Source of the DNA: Cenococcum geophilum 1.58
Taxonomy: Eukaryota; Ascomycota; Dothideomycetes; Gloniales; Gloniaceae
DNA length: 64,000 bases
Direction: 5' to 3'
Assembly: GCA_001692895.1 (NCBI GenBank)
Contig: KV748213.1
Span: 124,001-188,000, forward strand
Of this stretch, positions 59,105 through 64,000 are shown piece after piece. A program made the position numbers and the translations under genes. The notes under the pieces were generated by a model. That model worked only from the letters and a program-made list of their open reading frames with translations. It was not told where the DNA came from and did not search any database. Every line of letters starts with the position of its first letter. Position 1 is the first letter of the stretch.

Positions 59105-60637
59105 CGGAGGTCCCTACTAAAAGTCTTTACTTACCGCCTTAATTCTACTAGTAGAATTAAATTTGCTAACGCATTACTATTTATATAAGTGTATTATTAT
59201 AAGAGCTTTTATTTTTATTATCTATTACTACCTAATATACTATAGTTTAATATAACACTGCTCAGCGGGCTACTACCCTTGCCCTTAAAGTATATATCAC
59301 GTTAAATAAGGAGATTAGGCGCTACACTGGAGTTAAAACCCGAGCTCTTAACTATATCTTTAAGAAAGCCGAATAACGTGGCTTTAATCCTGTTATTAAT
59401 AGAGTCCTTCGCGACGTTTACGTTATTAACAGTACCTAATCTGGCTATTTTTTTTATCCGAATAGATAATATAAACGGGAGGGTTCTTGCGGTAGTACGT
59501 TAAGATTGGTATAGAAGAGAGAAGACTTGCGACTAAATTGCTGCGGAGTAGGGAATAGGGAGTATAACTATATAGAGAATATTACGATCTGCTAATCTTA
59601 AGAAGACTAAACTAATAAGAAAGCTAGGACTTATACAAGAAATAAAGAGGGAAAGACTTAAGTTTGCTATATAATACCAAGATTAGATATTAGAAGATTG
59701 GAAGAATATAATTTAGAGTAATAAGATGTCCGTTGTTCTTGGCCATAGAAGGGGTAGATATTAAGTTTAGTGGACACTAAATAAACACTTTCTTAAAAGT
59801 TGTATATATAAAAGATAGAAAGGATATTAAGAGTTTATATTTTAAGGCTGTTTCTTATATAATAAAAAGGGCCCTTATTATATTTGGCGACTAAAAACTA
59901 TTAAAGAAAGAAAAACAGCTAATAAGAATTAACAAAGCCTTAATAAGGAGCTTGAGCTGGTAATAAAGGAGTAGTAGGAGCTTAATACTAGTATAAGAAG
60001 AATAAGTATAAGGAATCTTCCTAGTATAAAGCCTTAATAGAAATGGGACGTTAATTACGGAAAGCTTATATAAGGCAAAAGTAAAGGAGTAGATTAGTAT
60101 TGCTATTAAATATTCGTTTTAAAGCTAAAGCTCCTCCCTTTTATAAAGGAGTATATAGAAATAAGGCCTTAAACAATTATATAAGAAGATAAAGCTCCGT
60201 TATATAACGCTTATTAGTAGGGAGTTGTTTATAGCCTCGCTAAGATTATTTAACTTCTTTAGCTAGGTAACTTACCTAATTTAAATATATTCGAGCCTTA
60301 CTAGATATATCTTAAGCGAGTTACTACTAAGAAAAGAGCACTAACTTCGCGTATAGCTACTAAGAAGGCATAGCGTAAGGCCTAGGTAGAGCTTAAGTAA
60401 TAGCGAATTTAGGCTTGTATTAAAAGGATTAAGATATATATCTGTAAGGTTATTTGGCTAGAAGGAGACAATAACTATAAAGAAGATATAAAAGATTAAT
60501 TATAATGATGGAAGACTCTAAGGCAGTAAGTTATTTTATAGATATATTAAATATAATATTATTTTAGTAGCTTAATATTGTACTAAAGGCCTATACGCTT
60601 AAAGGCGGTAAGTAAAGACTTTTAGTAGGGGCCTCTG
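59105..60637 (+). mobile_element. Tc1/mariner-type DNA transposon, complete by its ends
   Basis: 1533 bp with 36-bp terminal inverted repeats (59105-59140 and 60602-60637), 34 of 36 matching; the two differences are transitions. The repeats begin C-A/G-GAGG and contain TCTTTACTTACCGCCTT. Flanked by TA at 59103-59104 and 60638-60639, the expected target duplication. One transposase relic on plus fills the interior. The length is typical for fungal Tc1/mariner elements. Confidence 0.88.
59250..60498 (+). pseudogene. Tc1/mariner transposase (DDE_3 type), RIP-degraded
   Basis: The N-terminal helix-turn-helix reads QRATTLALKVYITLNKEIRR then TGVKTRALNYIFKKA. The catalytic core starts near 59700 with WKNIIWSNKMSVVLGHRRG, where the family has WSDE; the first catalytic Asp appears as Asn, a G-to-A effect. 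FIF-GCF follows at about 59840. The second Asp block is QEDKAP (about 60195) and the third NLPNLNIFEP (about 60275), so D and E positions are recognisable. The tail is basic with a helical C-terminus. Several TAA/TAG stops replace Gln/Trp codons, so no active enzyme is expected. Confidence 0.82.
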
Positions 60638-60639
60638 TA

Positions 60640-62110
60640 TAGTATATAGTAATTAATTAATAAGTAGTAAAGGCGGCTACTATAGTAGTAGAATACGCCT
60701 ACTAATTATCTAATAAAGAAATAACCATCTTTAATTAAATCTACCACATATTATACCCTAAAACTAATATATATAGTATAGCCGAAAAGCCTACGCAATA
60801 TAGGAGGATTATAGTAGACTTAAAGGGTAGACGCTGTATAGAAATTGCGATACTATAATAAACCTAGTAGGGGGCAACCTAACTATAACAATTATAGAAT
60901 ATCGACTAAAAATGGTAGAAACTCGTAGACCTCCTAAAAGATATTAAGGAAGATTTAAGGAAGGGAGAGGACGAACAGCTACGCGTAGGGGTAGTATAAG
61001 TGGCATAATAAGCAGGACAAATTGCCTAAAAGCTTTAGGCAAAGTATAATAGAAACTACAACGCGGTAGAGGATAGGCTTAAGCATATAAAGGACGCTAT
61101 AAAGGGAATACTAATAGTATAGGCAGTAAAGCTATTATAGGCTAATATTATAGTAAGCGCCTACCTAGTAACTCTCTAACGCCTACCTAGTATAGCTCTA
61201 GTTAGAGCTATAATTAGGGTTAAAATATTAGAGGTAGTGGGAACAGAACTAGAATAAATCTTTATATTAATTAAGGTATATATACTAAAAGTAGTAGTAG
61301 TAAAGGTCCTATAAAGTGGCGATATAGAGGTTATACTCCCTAACCGGCAGGTAAAGGACTAAACTATTACCTAGGGAGATACCCCTAAGTGTAAAATCCT
61401 CTATTAAGACTACCTAGTTAAAGTAATTAGGGTACCCCTTTATATATAGAAAGCGGGCAAGGCGCCATAAATATATAGCTTATTTAGGAAATTATAGAGG
61501 ACACTAGAAAGCTAGCTCTAGAAATTATATTAACTAAAGTTATATAGCTTAATAAAGAACGTATAATATATATAGGAGAATTACCTAGGGTCTAAAGGGT
61601 TAAAACGCGCGGTACTTTAATAATTAGTCTACTAACTTAAGAGATATAGATAGTCCTAGCCTATAAGGGAGTAGTTATAAATAGCCTCTAGTATAAAGCT
61701 TAGCTATACTACTACGGAGTCTAAATCTAATAATACTTTAAATACTAATAGTAGGGATATACCTAAAGTATATATAGGAGGTAGGTAAGATGCGGAGAGT
61801 ATACTAATATCTAAATATAAAGGACTGCCTTAAGGATAAAGGAGTTAGATATATAAATTATAGTAAAGAATATAGAGTATAGTAGAAGCTGGAGTATAAA
61901 ATATACTAGGTATACCTAGAAGCCACTAAGATAAGATAAGCCTAGCTATACTAGATTATAGCTATACTATAGAGAAACGTATATAAGGAGAAGGAGATAA
62001 ATAGGGTAAATAATAGCGGGTAGATAATTGTATAATAGAAGAGATCTAGGATATCTACCCTAGTAGGAGTAATATTTACCTAACTAGTGGTATTCCTATA
62101 CGGACTACTT
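60640..62110 (+). mobile_element. LINE ORF1 relic (5' part of a third Tad1-like LINE)
   Basis: Plus-strand sequence with protein-like blocks VLxSGDIEVILPNRQVKD and DYLVKVIRVPLYI (about 61310-61450), then a GSLIISLLT-like block (about 61610). These match ORF1 proteins of fungal Tad1/jockey-like LINEs, which lead into zinc knuckles. The element stops before any reverse transcriptase, so only the 5' portion remains. RIP-type stops throughout. Confidence 0.55.
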
Positions 62111-62489
62111 ACTTTAACGACCCTAATATTGCAAGGGATATATTACACGACTCTCTACCAAAAATTAAGCTCTTATAGCGTTTTATATACATATTAAAAG
62201 CTTTAAATATCTTATTACGGCTTATTGACCCTAACGATTTAATTGGTTAATCCTTATCGATAACCGTTAGAAGGGATAGAGTGTATATAAAAGTCTAAAA
62301 CTAAATAATTAGAATTTATTATTAAGTGGTTATTAAGATATTAAAGTATAATTTTTCTAATTTTTAGGGTGGTAAGGATACTTGGATGGCCAGCTTGCCC
62401 CCAAAAAACGCTAGGCGGTTTCTATCTTTATACTTAGAGAAATCTTTTTAAAGTGTTTAACGCTACCTTATTAGTTACTAGCCCTGTAC
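62111..62489. other. AT-rich spacer without recognisable features
   Basis: Mixed composition; 62360-62425 is less AT-rich. No coding frame, inverted repeat or tandem array noticed. Confidence 0.35.
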
Positions 62490-62712
62490 TTTTTATTCGG
62501 CTTATTATTTAGCTATAGTAGCTTAATACTATATAAGGGTATCTATAAAGGACTTCTATATACTTACTAATTAGTCTTAGAGTGCGGATATAATATTGGC
62601 GGCTAACATAGGGGCTTTAGGGTCGTTCTATATTTCAGAGGGTAGTATATAAAGATAACGTAACGTAATATCACGGAATAGACATAAGTAATGATAATAT
62701 ATAGCGAAGTGC
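62490..62712 (-). mobile_element. Gypsy G-type gag/leader fragment (fossil)
   Basis: Matches 13540-13740 of element G in the same orientation, sharing GCTTTAGGGTCGTT and the following block. A short scrap marking the boundary between repeat and host-like sequence. No LTR attached. Confidence 0.6.
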
Positions 62713-62731
62713 ATTCGTCTGATTCAAAGCT

Positions 62732-63040
62732 ATGCACATTGACTACTTAGGCATAGATATTAACAGTCCCGTCGTGAATGTCGACAAATACTGCAAAGAT
62801 ATTGAAATTTTGACAACGAAAATGAGCCAACTCCAGATATTTAAATCACCATTTACCTTCTTCAAGATACTAGGAGAACTTCAAAACCTGATCTACAAGG
62901 AACTAGTTTTAATGAAAGCATGCGATGCTTTAGCATTCAAAATCATCTATTCTGGGTTCTCTCTTGACCGCATGTTGCGTTTCAAGGAGCAGCACCTTCT
63001 ACGTCTCGCCAATCGCCAAATCAAGCATGCCGCCAACTAA
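62732..63040 (+). CDS. Hypothetical 102-residue ORF at the repeat boundary
   Basis: An open frame with ordinary composition, starting 20 bp after the gypsy scrap ends; an in-frame TGA lies 12 bp upstream of the ATG. Helical, Leu/Lys-rich; no domain recognised, no signal peptide or membrane segment. It ends at TAA, overlapping the ATG of the next frame by one base. It may be the surviving 3' part of a host gene whose 5' end was replaced by the repeat, or an exon of a gene continuing at 63040. Confidence 0.4.
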   Translation: MHIDYLGIDINSPVVNVDKYCKDIEILTTKMSQLQIFKSPFTFFKILGELQNLIYKELVLMKACDALAFKIIYSGFSLDRMLRFKEQHLLRLANRQIKHAAN

Positions 63041-63453
63041 TGCAGTTAATTGATTGGTCAAGCTCGGTCCACAAGTTATTGGATGCGTTCAACGGTGCAA
63101 GGGATAAACACATGTGCGGTCTTAAAGATGTCGATGGTAAATTCGTAGACTCTACACTCCCTCGCAGGGAAGGCTGTATGGAACCAGATGCAGAGTTAGA
63201 AGGCGTCCAGGTTGGGAAAAGGTACAAAGCAAACATCCACACGCCCTCGAAAATTTATGATGCGAAGGTGGAAAACATGGTCATTGGAGCCACCAAGGGG
63301 AAATACTGAGACTGCATTTCTCTTGAAAGGTTCGAAGTTCAGGGTGAACAGCTCTTGTTGCATCATATACCGTTGTTGGGGCACAGAGTAGGTACAAATG
63401 AGTCTGATGTGAAGTTTGTTTCTGAAGTGAACGAGCCCTTTTTGTCTTTTTGA
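63040..63453 (+). pseudogene. Hypothetical reading frame with one internal stop
   Basis: An open frame from ATG 63040 encodes 89 residues to TGA at 63307-63309, and the same frame then runs 47 more residues (RFEVQGEQLLLHHIPLLGH block) to TGA at 63451-63453. The continuity suggests one decayed gene, or one with an unrecognised intron over the stop. I do not recognise the protein. It lies directly after the 102-residue ORF in a different frame. Confidence 0.4.
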
Positions 63454-63852
63454 TCCTTTTGTTATAGCAGATAACATATTGCAAGCAATTCGGCCCTTAT
63501 CCAAGACGCAGAATGTAATGAATGTGGCTGTTCCTATGGGAGAGGGTTAGACAGAGCAGCCCTTTTAGGCTCCTAACCTAGATAAGAGCTATCTTTATTT
63601 GAGAAAATATGTGTTAGGTTGCACAACATGATCCACCTCCATTCGCTGCGTTGAAGTTTTAAGATACTAGGCGCTTAACAAAAGGGATCACAAATGCTAG
63701 CATCGCAAGCTGGTGGGTGAGATAAAACCAAAGAACTTCGCGTATTACAATACGTGTACGAATGTCGCTTTATAACACCCAGTTACTCCGAACCGCGCTG
63801 CTGCGATGAATTATCAATGACAGTACAAGTTGATAATGCATAATTTGAAAAA
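63454..63852. other. Intergenic region
   Basis: GC-normal, unmutated spacer between the decayed plus-strand frame and a minus-strand gene end. Probably 3' flanking DNA of both. No repeat seen. Confidence 0.4.
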
Positions 63853-63999
63853 TCAAAGCTGTTCTGCAGGATCCGGAATCTCTCCAATCACAGACTTTAA
63901 AATCTCAGGCATGATTTCCCCTGCGTCACCCTGGAAGAACCAGTCTCCAGAGCGCATGCCACCTGCGGGAGTGTCCCCTGGATCCATGTTAATCACTGC
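63853..63999 (-). CDS. 3' end of a minus-strand host gene (partial)
   Basis: 48 codons plus stop TGA (63853-63855) continue off the window end. The C-terminal peptide includes NMDPGDTPAGGMRSGDWF and ends IGEIPDPAEQL. Composition and the long unbroken frame to the edge support a real gene. The family is not recognised from so short a tail. Confidence 0.5.
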   Translation of the reverse strand, partial: AVINMDPGDTPAGGMRSGDWFFQGDAGEIMPEILKSVIGEIPDPAEQL

Positions 64000-64000
64000 A

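Overview
The window looks like a transposon-packed heterochromatic block from a filamentous ascomycete (Pezizomycotina). Evidence: one clearly intact gene with four short (53-81 bp) GT-AG introns, a second long uninterrupted host-like ORF, and tens of kilobases of AT-rich, TpA-rich, CpA-poor sequence in which every recognisable transposon protein is shot through with C-to-T / G-to-A changes. That pattern is the hallmark of repeat-induced point mutation (RIP). I cannot name the genus from sequence alone.

Layout. 1-10446: a minus-strand Ty3/gypsy element (A), cut by window position 1 and split by a LINE (1073-6033) with a 12-bp target-site duplication. 10447-16700: two further gypsy remnants (G on minus, H on plus). 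16703-17100: a related LTR that largely escaped RIP. 17170-18160: foldback/direct-repeat elements. 18180-19290: a retroelement 3' end, LTR and simple repeats. 19291-22190: a GC-normal island with a 598-residue hypothetical nuclear-type protein and a 151-bp hairpin MITE upstream. 22190-30091: an unrecognised mutated repeat and two direct pogo/Fot1-like DNA transposons that bracket an intact short-chain dehydrogenase gene (26898-28052). 30651-50770: a nest of gypsy elements, D (minus) holding B (plus), B holding C (plus) and also a 2.6-kb insert (S) made mostly of four unrelated tandem-repeat arrays. 50771-62712: a gypsy 3' fragment, a piggyBac-like transposase relic interrupted by a second LINE (16-bp target duplication), a complete-length Tc1/mariner with 36-bp inverted repeats, a LINE ORF1 relic and a gypsy scrap. 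62713-64000: host-like sequence with a possibly decayed gene and the 3' end of a minus-strand gene.

The nesting gives a relative order: D before B before C and S; the piggyBac relic before LINE copy 2; A before LINE copy 1; pogo copies before the LTR-like inserts inside them. The genes do not form a pathway: the dehydrogenase and the 598-residue ORF are isolated islands in repeat sequence. The most unusual objects are the satellite-carrying insert S, the LINE whose first 1.8 kb is unrelated to its sister copy (candidate chimera), and the LTR copy that escaped mutation.
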